DNA of 64,000 nt from Moritella sp. JT01 (lineage in GTDB: Bacteria > Pseudomonadota > Gammaproteobacteria > Enterobacterales > Moritellaceae), in the NCBI RefSeq assembly GCF_001574435.1, contig NZ_LOCN01000001.1:329801-393800 (forward strand), read 5' to 3'. Below, piece by piece: positions 28,134-37,475 of this stretch. Within the stretch, counting starts at the first letter, position 1, and the number at the start of each line of letters is the position of its first letter. The notes beneath the pieces are model-generated. The model made no database searches and was not told the DNA's origin. It saw only the letters and a list, made by a program, of their open reading frames with translations. A program made the position numbers and the translations under genes.

Positions 28134-29766
28134 AATATTCCTTATCTTGTTGTTTTTCACCTAACTGATTAATATCAGTTACCCCAAACAGCCCTTCATA
28201 CAACCAATAGGTAAACTCAGCTTCTCGTAGTGCATCACCAAATAACACGGGTTTAATGCCTTTCCAGCGTTCTTCAAAAAACTGCATTAATAATTTACTT
28301 GATTCATTTCCGCTACAGTTGGCAAAATCACAAAATAGACTGGAAGCACGATAGGTACACAATTCTCCCTGACACGACCCCATACCGAGGCGAGTGCGTC
28401 TTCTTAAATCGACTAAGTTGGTGACATCGAGTTGTTTGATGGCGTATTCAATCTCACCAACAGACACCATTTCACACTCACAGACAATGGATTTACCCTT
28501 GGTGCTTTGGTCAAATGTGGCCACTGCATTTTCACCGTGACGGTGAGTGGCTGCTTTGGTTGTGAAGACTGTCTTTTGAGGTTTACTCTTTTTATTAACA
28601 ACAGAACCGGGCAGTGGTTGTAAATGCGTTGTACAGGTGCTGGCATTCCCTAGTTTACTGGCAATAAGATCGGTGGTCATTTCAGCCATTAAGCGGCTTG
28701 TCATTAACTTGCCACCAAGAATACTGTTAAAGCCTGCTAAACCATCGCGTTGTTCATGATCGAGTAATACGATACCACGACTGATATTACGGCCATCTCC
28801 ACCGCCTACATCGACTAGCGGTCGTACACCTGCATAAGCACGCAATACACGAGTTTGTGCGAGTATGGGCGCGAGTTTTGCCCCTTCTTCAATTAAGATA
28901 TTGACTTCTTTTTCACTGGTTTTGAGGGAGTCGATATCGTTGTAATCAATTTCTTCGGAAGTGGTGCCAATTAATGAAATTGAATCACCGGGTACTAAAA
29001 TATCGGCATCGGCAGGCTTACGACAGCGGTTGATCACCATATCGTTAATGCGGTGTTCGAATACTAATAACGATCCTTTAGCTGGTAACATCTGCACGTT
29101 TAGTTCTGCGTAGTGGCAAATGTTTTTACCCCAAATACCTGCCGCATTGATAACCTCTTGGGCATAGACTTCAAACCGCTCATTGGTACGAGTATTAATA
29201 CATTTTGCGCCAATGATACGATCGCCAATACGGATCAAGGATTTTACCATCGAATAGGTAAGCAGTTTTGCACCATGGTTTTTTGCATCTAGTACATTCG
29301 ATGCACATAAACGGAAGGGGTCAAGGGTGCCATCAGGGACTTTTACTGCGCCGAGTAGACTTCGGTTTACATTTGGTTCAAGGTCGATAGCTTGTTGCGG
29401 GGTGAGTTTTTGTGTATCGATACCTGCGCTACTGCAAGCATCAATGAAGGTACGTTGAAAGTCCAGATCATCTTCTGGTAAGGTAATAAATAATCCGCTG
29501 GTGTCTTCGATACAGTGACTGGCGATAGTTTTTAGGATCTTGTTTTCTTGAATACATTCACGTGCAGACTCGCTGTCAGTGACCGCGTAACGCGCGCCGG
29601 AATGTAATAGGCCATGATTACGGCCTGTTGTACCTGATGCGATATCACCTTTATCAAGCAATATGCATGTTATACCACGTAGTGCGCAATCGCGCATAAT
29701 ACTGGTGCCAGTCGCGCCACCACCAATGATCAATACTTCGGTATTGAAACGGGTTATTTTCCCCAT
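28123..29766 (-). CDS. glpA: Anaerobic glycerol-3-phosphate dehydrogenase subunit A
   Basis: Catalytic FAD subunit (547 residues). The N-terminus has the FAD motif LIIGGGATGTS and the family segment GTTGRNHGLLHSGARY; the C-terminus has a BFD-like [2Fe-2S] region with cysteines in CECEMVSVGE and GSCQGELC. First gene of glpABC. Upstream lie an FNR-like site and GlpR-like half-sites, agreeing with anaerobic, glycerol-phosphate-induced expression as in E. coli. No glpR, glpK, glpF or glpT is in the window. Confidence 0.94.
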   Translation of the reverse strand: MGKITRFNTEVLIIGGGATGTSIMRDCALRGITCILLDKGDIASGTTGRNHGLLHSGARYAVTDSESARECIQENKILKTIASHCIEDTSGLFITLPEDDLDFQRTFIDACSSAGIDTQKLTPQQAIDLEPNVNRSLLGAVKVPDGTLDPFRLCASNVLDAKNHGAKLLTYSMVKSLIRIGDRIIGAKCINTRTNERFEVYAQEVINAAGIWGKNICHYAELNVQMLPAKGSLLVFEHRINDMVINRCRKPADADILVPGDSISLIGTTSEEIDYNDIDSLKTSEKEVNILIEEGAKLAPILAQTRVLRAYAGVRPLVDVGGGDGRNISRGIVLLDHEQRDGLAGFNSILGGKLMTSRLMAEMTTDLIASKLGNASTCTTHLQPLPGSVVNKKSKPQKTVFTTKAATHRHGENAVATFDQSTKGKSIVCECEMVSVGEIEYAIKQLDVTNLVDLRRRTRLGMGSCQGELCTYRASSLFCDFANCSGNESSKLLMQFFEERWKGIKPVLFGDALREAEFTYWLYEGLFGVTDINQLGEKQQDKEYYEI

Positions 29767-29830
29767 AATTCATCCATATATTCTGGTCAATTAACTACTT
29801 ATAAGTATGACTAATATATTTGTTGATGAA

Positions 29831-29844
29831 TTGATCTTAATCAT
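29831..29844. promoter_or_regulatory. FNR-like site upstream of glpA
   Basis: TTGATCTTAATCAT matches the FNR consensus TTGAT-N4-ATCAA at nine of ten positions. It lies 65-78 bases upstream of the glpA start, suitable for anaerobic activation of glpABC. Confidence 0.6.
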
Positions 29845-29845
29845 T

Positions 29846-29886
29846 AATGTTCGAATGAGCGACTTTGGAGTTCTTATGCGAACATT
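29846..29886. promoter_or_regulatory. GlpR-like operator half-sites upstream of glpA
   Basis: AATGTTCGAA (29846-29855) fits the E. coli GlpR half-site WATKYTCGWW exactly, and TGCGAACATT (29877-29886) fits its reverse complement at nine of ten. The two good halves point at each other, 21 bases apart; each also has a weak partner half beside it, so two tandem operators are plausible. Confidence 0.55.
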
Positions 29887-29935
29887 TATACGTGAGGCCG
29901 TTTTATTACGACTAATGCCCTGTTATTGGCAGATT

Positions 29936-30865
29936 TTAAAATTGATTAAAGTGTTGGCAAATAAAATCAATTAACACTTTTAATCGTAAGGGTTGATAAC
30001 GATTGCGATGATACAGCAGAAACAGTGGTACATTTGGTGAGTGCCATTGTTCTTCATGCGATGCTGATATTAAAGCTGGAGCTAAGGTATTGGCCTTAAT
30101 TTCAGTGTCGCAATACAGCTCGGGTAATCGCACAATACCATTACCATTCTTAGCGGCGTTAATTAATGCGCGACCACTCTTACAACTAAAATTACCCTTC
30201 GCGTGTATCTCTACTTCGTGTATTGGCGCATTATTGTGTTGAAGTGATTTTTGATGGAAGCGCCAGCGCTTGATACTACCGGTTAAGCAGTTATGTTGTT
30301 CTAAATCTTTTGGATGAGTTATGACAGCGTGCTTGGCAAGGTAATCAGGACTGGCTAACACTTGCACTTTAATGTCTGTGAGCTTTCTAGCGACCAAGCC
30401 TGAATCTTCTAACTCCCCCATGCGCACGACCAAATCAAAAGCTTCTGCAATCAAATCTACACGAGGACTACTAAAGTCGAGCTCAACTTCAATATCGGGG
30501 TACTGTAAATTAAACTCGCTGATAATGTTCGTTAAGATATCCTCGCCAATCACCCCACCAACACAGTTAATACAAATGCTGCCTTTTAATTGTTCTGTAT
30601 CATCTTTGGCTGCGATCACGGCTTGGTTAATCGTTTGCAGCGAGTTAAGGCATTGCTGAAAGAATTGTTCGCCAACAGGAGTAAGACGCTGTGCTCGAGT
30701 TGTGCGAATAATCAATTGCACACCTAACTGTTGCTCTAGCTGTGCGAGTTGACGGGATACATGGGCGCGAGATGACTGTAGAACTTCAGCGGCTTTGGTA
30801 AAGCTTCCTTGTTCAGCAATAGTGACAAAAGCGCGGATGTCGGCAAGAGAAGAGTTACTTTGCAT
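29936..30865 (-). CDS. LysR-family transcriptional regulator
   Basis: A 309-residue LTTR. The N-terminal winged helix-turn-helix (FVTIAEQGSFTKAAEVLQSS, then RAHVSRQLAQLEQQLG) is followed by a periplasmic-binding-like effector domain from about residue 90. It resembles the CrgA/DhcR subgroup. It is divergent from the short-chain dehydrogenase gene at 31061 with a 195-base shared upstream region, so it may control that gene and itself. The effector is unknown. Confidence 0.88.
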   Translation of the reverse strand: MQSNSSLADIRAFVTIAEQGSFTKAAEVLQSSRAHVSRQLAQLEQQLGVQLIIRTTRAQRLTPVGEQFFQQCLNSLQTINQAVIAAKDDTEQLKGSICINCVGGVIGEDILTNIISEFNLQYPDIEVELDFSSPRVDLIAEAFDLVVRMGELEDSGLVARKLTDIKVQVLASPDYLAKHAVITHPKDLEQHNCLTGSIKRWRFHQKSLQHNNAPIHEVEIHAKGNFSCKSGRALINAAKNGNGIVRLPELYCDTEIKANTLAPALISASHEEQWHSPNVPLFLLYHRNRYQPLRLKVLIDFICQHFNQF

Positions 30866-31060
30866 ACTATGCCTGTATTGATTAAGTGAATAAAATAAAC
30901 TTTATTATTGTAGCTTAATACGTAACAGTTATGTTCTTTATTGTGTATATATCAACAATAATCATTTATATATACTCTCTTTCATCCACTCAGAAGCGCT
31001 TAGATCTAACATTAAGAGATACGTTTTGGGTATGAATATAATCAAAATAGAGAGTATATG

Positions 31061-31780
31061 ATGAAAAAATTAGTCGTGATCACAGGTGCAAGTTCTGGTA
31101 TTGGTGAAGCTACAGCGAAGCGTTTAAGCGCAGCTGGTCACCCGTTATTATTAGTTGCTCGTCGTGTTGAAAAACTAGAAGCGCTAGATTTACCAAACTG
31201 TTTATGTGAAAAAGTAGACTTAACGGTTCACGCCGAATTCCACGCTGCACTTGCTAAAGCTGAAGCGTTATACGGTCCAACAGATCTATTGATTAACAAT
31301 GCTGGCATGATGTTATTAGGTCAAATCGATACCCAACCAGCTGAAGAATTCAAAACCATGTTCGATATTAATGTGATTGCATTATTAAACGGCATGCAAG
31401 CAGTACTTGCGCCAATGAAAGCCCGTAACACTGGTACTATTATTAACATTAGTTCAGTTGCTGGTCGTAAAACATTCGGTGCGCACGCTGCTTATTGTGG
31501 TACTAAATTTGCGGTACACGCTATTACTGAAAATGTTCGTGAAGAAGTGGCAACATCTGATGTGCGTGTAATTACTATCGCTCCAGGTGCTGTTGAAACT
31601 GAATTGTTATCACATACAACTTCAGAAGACATTAAAGCGGGCTACGAAGAGTGGAAATCAACGATGGGTAATATTCTTGCCCCTGATGATGTTGCACGTT
31701 CAATTGAATTTGCTTATGCACAACCGCAAGATGTATGTATCCGTGAGATCGTATTAGCAAGCACACGTCAAGAACCTTAG
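31061..31780 (+). CDS. Short-chain dehydrogenase/reductase (SDR)
   Basis: Classical NAD(P)-dependent SDR of 239 residues: cofactor motif TGASSGIGEA, NNAG, and catalytic Ser-Tyr-Lys in NISSVAG and YCGTKFA. The R-R pair after the second strand (LLVARRVEK) suggests NADP preference (inference). It belongs to the YdfG-like group of broad-range alcohol/aldehyde reductases; the substrate is unknown. ATG 31058 directly precedes ATG 31061; the second is better spaced from GAGAG upstream. It is likely regulated by the divergent LysR protein. Confidence 0.88.
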   Translation: MKKLVVITGASSGIGEATAKRLSAAGHPLLLVARRVEKLEALDLPNCLCEKVDLTVHAEFHAALAKAEALYGPTDLLINNAGMMLLGQIDTQPAEEFKTMFDINVIALLNGMQAVLAPMKARNTGTIINISSVAGRKTFGAHAAYCGTKFAVHAITENVREEVATSDVRVITIAPGAVETELLSHTTSEDIKAGYEEWKSTMGNILAPDDVARSIEFAYAQPQDVCIREIVLASTRQEP

Positions 31781-31825
31781 TAAATACCTATTATCGCTAC
31801 TTGTTTGAGTGGTGTTAGATTTTAA

Positions 31826-31873
31826 AAGTGCGAATAACCCGTTTCACAACGAATAAACGGATTATTCGCACTT
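31826..31873 (+). terminator. Long hairpin after the SDR gene
   Basis: AAGTGCGAATAA pairs with TTATTCGCACTT and, across one mismatch, CCGTTT pairs with AAACGG around a ten-base loop. The T-run after it is weak, but position and stability fit a terminator. Confidence 0.65.
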
Positions 31874-31958
31874 ATTTCATGCTTGGTGATGACCTTGCTT
31901 CGCTAAGATAAAAGGAACAATACAATTGCTATAAACTTTACATTAAGGATGATGTGAA

Positions 31959-32267
31959 ATGAAATTATGGATATACAGACCTGCGCAACTGTTGGATGCG
32001 GTGCGAGATTATAAATTATATGCTGATGGTAAATTTGTGACCTACGTGAAACGCGGTCAACGTTTTGCTATTGACGTCCCCGATGATACTCAAATATTGC
32101 AAGCCAAGCTCAGTTGGTGTTCTAGTCAACCCATCTATACTAAAGATCTCTCCCACGGTGCCGTTACTGTTAAAAATGCCTTTTCTCATAACCCGATACT
32201 CGTTCTATTTTGCTCTACTCTGTTTGCAACATTTGGGCGTAAACATTATTTGAAACTGGTTATTTGA
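31959..32267 (+). CDS. Small hypothetical protein
   Basis: A 102-residue protein with a clear ribosome site (AAGGAT) before ATG 31959. The first 70 residues look like a compact beta-rich domain (DYKLYADGKFVTYVKRGQRF); residues 78-92 are hydrophobic and could be a membrane segment. I do not recognise the family with certainty. The last codons fall inside a 14-bp tandem repeat, so the C-terminus depends on repeat number. Confidence 0.55.
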   Translation: MKLWIYRPAQLLDAVRDYKLYADGKFVTYVKRGQRFAIDVPDDTQILQAKLSWCSSQPIYTKDLSHGAVTVKNAFSHNPILVLFCSTLFATFGRKHYLKLVI

Positions 32268-32280
32268 AACTGGTTATTTG
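32246..32280. repeat. 14-bp tandem repeat at the end of the small hypothetical gene
   Basis: TTATTTGAAACTGG is present twice (32246-32259, 32260-32273) with a partial third copy (32274-32280). The stop codon of the small gene (TGA, 32265-32267) lies in the second copy. Confidence 0.8.
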
Positions 32281-33053
32281 ATGCGGGTAGATTTATAGAT
32301 GGAATAACTTGCGCGACCTAAATGAAAGCAAGTTATTCACATTATCTTGACCGACCAACATTAACGTTAAATCAATACTCCGCAATCTCATCATACTCTT
32401 CACGCTCACTTTTCGTGTTTAAGACCTATAGTTAATACTGAATTGACTGGCGTATCGGCTGTGTTCGTCACTACCATGGTTCTATTGTGTGAGCTATGCA
32501 ACAGAATATCGCTGATGCTCATCGGAGGAGAGTCACATGGTATTATCAATCATTTAATACGGACCATAAGATTGTCATTGTTATCGAGAGGGCTAGGTAA
32601 GGCTTGGCTTGTCAGTATTGTTACATTTATACATGTTTAAATTAATTCTATATACGAACGACGTTAAAAGTGACTTTAATACTTGATAGGGCTTATGAAC
32701 AGGGTGATTACCTACGGTGTCGATATAAAATAACTATGTTAAAACACTGCTAATCTTTAAAGCATATTACCTGCCATTATAGAATGAAATATGGATAAAA
32801 GCCTTAATGTGAATATCCATAAAGTATTATTCACCTTAAATTACTTAATTTATGTTAATTAAGTGTTAGATATGTGACCGCCATCAAATAGTTGTTAATG
32901 CTTTTGTTAATCGATTGTTGCCACGTAGATGTTGTATAAAAATTCCCTTATGATTATTTTGTGTTCCCGAATCAGAGAAAATAACACTTTCAAGTGGTGC
33001 TTAGCTGCTTAAAACTGATATTTACAATAATAAAAATAGACAAGGAAATTAAT
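32281..33053. other. Long AT-rich intergenic region before aapJ
   Basis: No convincing gene is seen in these 770 bases. A possible six-codon minigene (ATG 32537 to TAA 32557) has a strong GGAGGAG six bases upstream, but no obvious downstream partner. The promoter of aapJ must lie in the right part; I could not identify a good -35/-10 pair. No transposase remnant was recognised. Confidence 0.5.
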
Positions 33054-34067
33054 ATGAAGGTTACAAAAATAGCTTTAATACTAGGTCTAGCATCAACATT
33101 ACCGAATTTAGTTAATGCTGCTACATTAGATAAGGTGATGAAAAAAGGCGCATTGAATTGTGGTGTATCGACAGGGATCCCTGGCTTTTCAGCGACTGAT
33201 TCAAAAGGTGTTTGGAAAGGTATCGATGTTGATTTTTGTCGTTCAGTTGCAGCCGCCGTATTAGGTGATGCATCGAAAGTGAAATTTATTCCACTGACTG
33301 CTAAAGAGCGTTTCACAGCATTACAAAGTGGTGAAATTGATGTGTTAGCACGTTCATCTACTTGGACTGCAACGCGTGATACTTCACTTGGCTTAAACTT
33401 TGCCGGGGTTAACTATTATGATGGTCAAGGTTTCTTAGTTAAAAAAGAACTTGGTGTAACATCTGCGAAACAACTCGACGGAGCATCTTTCTGTATCCAG
33501 GCCGGTACAACAACAGAACTTAACCTAACTGATTATTTCAAATCAAACAACATGGAATATAAAGCCGTTACATTTGATACATCAGGTCAAACAATTGATG
33601 CATTCAAAAAAGGCCGTTGTGACGCCGTTACATCTGATGCCTCTCAGTTATACGGTTTAAAAATAAAATTAGACAATCCTAACTCTGCAATAGTGTTACC
33701 GGAAATTATTTCTAAAGAACCATTAGGCCCTGTTGTTCGCCAGGGTGATGATGAATGGTTTAACGTAGTACGTTGGAGCCTATTCGCATCACTAGAAGCG
33801 GAAGAGCTAGGTGTAACAGCAAGCAATGTTGATAAGCAATTAAAATCAACTAATCCATCTGTGAAACGCTTATTAGGTGTTTCTGGTAAAGCCGGTGAGA
33901 ACTTAGGGCTTAAATCGGATTGGGCTTACCAAATTATTAAGCAAGTTGGTAACTATGAAGAAATGTTCGAGAACAACGTAGGTAAAAATTCACCTCTTAA
34001 CATTGATCGCGGCATCAATAATTTATGGAATAAAGGCGGCTTAATGTACGCAATGCCAATTCGATAA
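33054..34067 (+). CDS. aapJ: General L-amino-acid ABC transporter, substrate-binding protein AapJ
   Basis: Periplasmic binding protein (337 residues) with a signal peptide ending near LPNLVNAATL. Family features are LNCGVSTGIPGFS after the signal, IDVDFCRSVAAAV, and RSSTWTATRD in the ligand cleft. AapJ captures a broad range of L-amino acids for AapQMP. I use the ATG at 33054, with AAGGA seven bases upstream; an upstream TTG frame would block the signal peptide. First gene of aapJQMP. Confidence 0.93.
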   Translation: MKVTKIALILGLASTLPNLVNAATLDKVMKKGALNCGVSTGIPGFSATDSKGVWKGIDVDFCRSVAAAVLGDASKVKFIPLTAKERFTALQSGEIDVLARSSTWTATRDTSLGLNFAGVNYYDGQGFLVKKELGVTSAKQLDGASFCIQAGTTTELNLTDYFKSNNMEYKAVTFDTSGQTIDAFKKGRCDAVTSDASQLYGLKIKLDNPNSAIVLPEIISKEPLGPVVRQGDDEWFNVVRWSLFASLEAEELGVTASNVDKQLKSTNPSVKRLLGVSGKAGENLGLKSDWAYQIIKQVGNYEEMFENNVGKNSPLNIDRGINNLWNKGGLMYAMPIR

Positions 34068-34080
34068 ATTAATACCTCAG

Positions 34081-34150
34081 TCACTTCATCTTATTAGCAC
34101 TACGGTATGTTGAAGTGACCTTGGTATATCGGGGGCTTGGCCCCCTTTTT
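34081..34150 (+). promoter_or_regulatory. Intercistronic hairpins between aapJ and aapQ
   Basis: TCACTTCA (34081-34088) pairs with TGAAGTGA (34111-34118). Then GGGGGC (34131-34136) pairs with GCCCCC (34140-34145) and five Ts follow. The second is a terminator-like attenuator. This fits the usual pattern of making much more binding protein than permease. Confidence 0.72.
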
Positions 34151-34167
34151 AAAAGGTTTATTTTGTT

Positions 34168-35352
34168 ATGAATAATTCAAAGCTCGCTCCGACCTCCAAC
34201 GGTTTATTTAACAGCCCCAAAAATCGCGCTATTATTTTCCAAGTTATTTCTTTGGCTGTTGTGGTTTTATGCATTTTTTACTTCGTTAACAACATGTTTG
34301 ATAATGTAGCAAAAAGGGGTATTACCACAGGTTTTTCGTTCTTAGGTGACACAGCTGGTTTTGGTATCAGTCAATCGCTTATTCACTATGATGATACAAC
34401 CTCGACTTTTTTAGATGTATTTATTGTTGGTTTATTAAATACAATCCTAGTGGGTGTTATTGGTATTTTTTTAGCTTCAATTATTGGCTTAATGGTTGGT
34501 ATTGGTCGCTTATCATCTAATTATTTAATTGCGAAACTGTCTCTGATTTACATTGAAACATTCCGTAATATTCCCATCTTATTACAGATATTATTTTGGT
34601 ATAACGTAGTACTTGCTACGCTACCAAGTCCGCGTCAAAGTATTTCTTATTTCGACTCTATTTTTATTAATAATCGTGGTTTGATTATTCCAGATCCTAT
34701 TTTTGAATCTGGTAGCTTCTCTATATTAGTGGCGTTTGTACTTGCTTGTATCAGTGTCGTGTTTTTGTCTAAATGGGCGAATAAGCGACATGATTTAACG
34801 GGTGAAGAATTCCCTGTTATTAAGGTTAGCATTAGCATGTTGATCGGTGCGCCATTGTTAATATTTTTCCTTGCTGGACAACCCATCAGTGCTGAATATC
34901 CGGCATTGAAAGGTTTTAACTTCAAAGGTGGCATCACCATTATTCCTGAGTTACTGGCGCTGATTTTTGCGTTAAGTATCTATACCGCTACTTATATTGC
35001 AGAAGCAGTGCGTGCGGGGATTGAATCTGTACCCCAAGGGCAAAAAGAAGCGGCCAAATCGTTGGGTTTAAAAGAGCATGTAATCTTACGTAAAGTTATT
35101 TTACCGCAAGCATTACGCGTGATCATTCCCCCTGTTATTAATCAATATCTTAACCTCGTTAAAAACTCATCACTGGCAACTGCAATTGGTTATCCGGAAA
35201 TTGTTACCTTGTTTTCGGGGACGACGCTTAACCAAGTTGGGCAGGCTATTGAGATCATTCTAATGACGATGGCTGTGTATCTTGTTTTCAGTATTGTTAT
35301 ATCACTACTGTTGAATTGGGTTAATGCAAGAATGGAAATTAAAGGAAGATAA
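34168..35352 (+). CDS. aapQ: General L-amino-acid ABC transporter permease AapQ
   Basis: Inner-membrane permease (394 residues) of the polar amino acid HisM/GlnP class. Membrane helices are seen at residues 22-44, about 88-115 and beyond, and the EAA loop (EAAKSLGLKEHVILRKVILP) contacts the ATPase. Larger than GlnP-type permeases because of extra N-terminal and central helices, as usual for AapQ. It pairs with AapM, whose start follows within two bases of the stop. Confidence 0.92.
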   Translation: MNNSKLAPTSNGLFNSPKNRAIIFQVISLAVVVLCIFYFVNNMFDNVAKRGITTGFSFLGDTAGFGISQSLIHYDDTTSTFLDVFIVGLLNTILVGVIGIFLASIIGLMVGIGRLSSNYLIAKLSLIYIETFRNIPILLQILFWYNVVLATLPSPRQSISYFDSIFINNRGLIIPDPIFESGSFSILVAFVLACISVVFLSKWANKRHDLTGEEFPVIKVSISMLIGAPLLIFFLAGQPISAEYPALKGFNFKGGITIIPELLALIFALSIYTATYIAEAVRAGIESVPQGQKEAAKSLGLKEHVILRKVILPQALRVIIPPVINQYLNLVKNSSLATAIGYPEIVTLFSGTTLNQVGQAIEIILMTMAVYLVFSIVISLLLNWVNARMEIKGR

Positions 35353-35353
35353 T

Positions 35354-36433
35354 ATGGCTGTTTATACGATTAAAGAGGCCAAACCTGCACCTTCAACCAG
35401 TAAGGGTGTTGTATTCTGGTTACGAGAGAATTTATTTTCTACTATTCCTAATACACTGTTAACACTGCTTGGCATCTACTTTATCTATTCTACGATACCA
35501 CCATTGTTGGATTGGATGATCTTTGATGCGACTTGGAGTGGCACTAAAGAAGAAGTGGTAAAAGAAGGCGCTCGTTGGATATTTATCATCGAAAAGTTCG
35601 ACCAATTTATGTATGGATTCTATCCAGAAGCCTTACATTGGCGTCCAAACCTGGTTGCAGTGTTGAGTTTAGCGCTTATATTTGGCGTGCCACGCATTGG
35701 CAATATTAAGATTAAACTTGCGGCAATGTTATTGTATCCAATTGTATGCTTTATCTTGATCCGTGGTGGGCTAGGGCTTGAAGTTATTGGCACCGAAAAA
35801 TGGGGCGGCTTAATGCTGACTATTTTGGTTGCTGCAGTCGGTATTATCGCTTCGTTCCCAATCGGTATTTTATTGGCGTTAGGTCGTCAGTCAGACAACA
35901 TGCCAATTGTTAAAACCTTATGTATTGGTTTTATCGAATTTATTCGTGGTGTGCCGCTCATTACTATTTTGTTTATGGCGTCGGTAGTACTGCCATTGTT
36001 CTTTAGCGATGGTATCGAGTTTGATAAGTTATTACGTGCGTTAATTGGTATCACATTGTTCCAAGCTGCTTATATTGCCGAAGTTATTCGTGGTGGTTTA
36101 CAAGCTATTCCAAAAGGTCAATACGAAGCCAGTGAGTCATTAGGGTTAACCTATTGGCAAGGGATGATTTTTATTATTCTGCCACAGGCGTTAAAGATCT
36201 CGATCCCGAACCTAGTGGGTTCTTTCATCTCACTGTTTAAAGATACAACGCTGGTACTTATTATTGGCTTATTCGATATTCTCGCAATGGTCACTCTGAC
36301 TAATAGTGATACCAGTTGGCTTGGTTTTGAAATCGAAGGGTACGTATTTGTTACTATGATTTATTGGGTGTTTTGTTTCAGCATGTCGCAATACTCGCGC
36401 GTGATAGAACGTAAATATAATACCGACCATTAA
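35354..36433 (+). CDS. aapM: General L-amino-acid ABC transporter permease AapM
   Basis: Second permease of the Aap system (359 residues) with helices near residues 25-47 and 100-150, a conserved C-terminal permease domain with the EAA loop (YEASESLGLTYWQGMIFIIL). ATG 35354 has AAGGAAG five bases before it (35342-35348); it starts one base after the aapQ stop. An upstream in-frame TTG/ATG at 35324 would overlap aapQ. Confidence 0.92.
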   Translation: MAVYTIKEAKPAPSTSKGVVFWLRENLFSTIPNTLLTLLGIYFIYSTIPPLLDWMIFDATWSGTKEEVVKEGARWIFIIEKFDQFMYGFYPEALHWRPNLVAVLSLALIFGVPRIGNIKIKLAAMLLYPIVCFILIRGGLGLEVIGTEKWGGLMLTILVAAVGIIASFPIGILLALGRQSDNMPIVKTLCIGFIEFIRGVPLITILFMASVVLPLFFSDGIEFDKLLRALIGITLFQAAYIAEVIRGGLQAIPKGQYEASESLGLTYWQGMIFIILPQALKISIPNLVGSFISLFKDTTLVLIIGLFDILAMVTLTNSDTSWLGFEIEGYVFVTMIYWVFCFSMSQYSRVIERKYNTDH

Positions 36434-36499
36434 CAATCACCGTAAATTTTACAGTTTAAACTGACCATTTACGTAAGGTAATTGGTATAAGGAAGTATC

Positions 36500-37246
36500 A
36501 TGTCAGAACAAGAAAATATGATCAGCATGCAAGGCGTTAACAAATGGTATGGTGATTTTCACGTACTTAAAGACATTAACTTAAATATTAAAAAAGGTGA
36601 AAAAGTGGTTATCTGTGGCCCGTCAGGCTCGGGTAAATCCACCACTATTCGTTGCCTGAACCACCTTGAGAAGTTTCAGGAAGGTAAAATTAGTATTAAC
36701 GGTACTGACCTGATTGATGATGTAAAGGTCGTACGTCATATCCGCTCGCAAGTCGGCATGGTATTCCAGCACTTTAATTTGTTCCCACATCTTTCTGTAT
36801 TGGAAAACTTGTTATTAGCACCAACTTGGGTGCATAAGAAACCAAGGCATGAAGCGATTAAAACCGCGATGTATTACCTTGAGCGTGTGAAGATTGCCGA
36901 CCAAGCCCATAAGTTTCCAAATCAGCTTTCTGGTGGTCAGCAGCAACGTGTTGCGATTGCCCGGTGTCTGTGTATCAACCCAGAGATCATGTTGTTTGAC
37001 GAACCAACATCGGCACTGGATCCAGAAATGGTATCAGAAGTGTTAGACGTAATGGTTGAGCTTGCAGATGAAGGTATCACCATGATTTGTGTAACCCACG
37101 AAATGGGCTTTGCAAAGAAAGTTGCAGACCGCGTTATCTTTATGGATGCAGGGCAAATTATTGAAGAAAATGAACCGCATGAGTTCTTTGATAACCCGCA
37201 ATCAGATCGTTTAAAAATGTTCTTAGATCAGATCTTATCGCACTAA
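36500..37246 (+). CDS. aapP: General L-amino-acid ABC transporter ATPase AapP
   Basis: ATP-binding subunit (248 residues) of the polar amino acid family: Walker [11 protein letters not shown]-loop [10 protein letters not shown], signature LSGGQQQRV, Walker [13 protein letters not shown], and H-loop VTHEMGFA. It energises AapJQM. It is last in the operon and followed by a strong terminator. Confidence 0.94.
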   Translation: MSEQENMISMQGVNKWYGDFHVLKDINLNIKKGEKVVICGPSGSGKSTTIRCLNHLEKFQEGKISINGTDLIDDVKVVRHIRSQVGMVFQHFNLFPHLSVLENLLLAPTWVHKKPRHEAIKTAMYYLERVKIADQAHKFPNQLSGGQQQRVAIARCLCINPEIMLFDEPTSALDPEMVSEVLDVMVELADEGITMICVTHEMGFAKKVADRVIFMDAGQIIEENEPHEFFDNPQSDRLKMFLDQILSH

Positions 37247-37265
37247 GCTAGTCGGTACTATTAAG

Positions 37266-37318
37266 AAGCCTTACTCTGAATCCGTTGTTACAATGGAGTC
37301 GGGGTAAGGCTTTTTTTA
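37266..37318 (+). terminator. Intrinsic terminator of aapJQMP
   Basis: AAGCCTTACTC (37266-37276) pairs with GGGTAAGGCTT (37302-37312), and an inner TCCGTTG/CAATGGA stem continues the hairpin; seven Ts follow. Confidence 0.86.
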
Positions 37319-37475
37319 TACGTACACCGATGCATAGTTTGATGATAAAATATTATTTTAAATCATGTAACTATGAGCTACATTGATTCAATGCATTCTG
37401 CTTTTATTCTGAGCTTAAAATACTTGTATAAGTATTAATTTCAGAACTTGGTACATATTCGTTGTAAGGACTATC

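Noticed and set aside
32443-32640. 65-codon frame in the gap before aapJ
   Set aside because: TTG start with no ribosome site; translation looks non-natural and no family is recognised.
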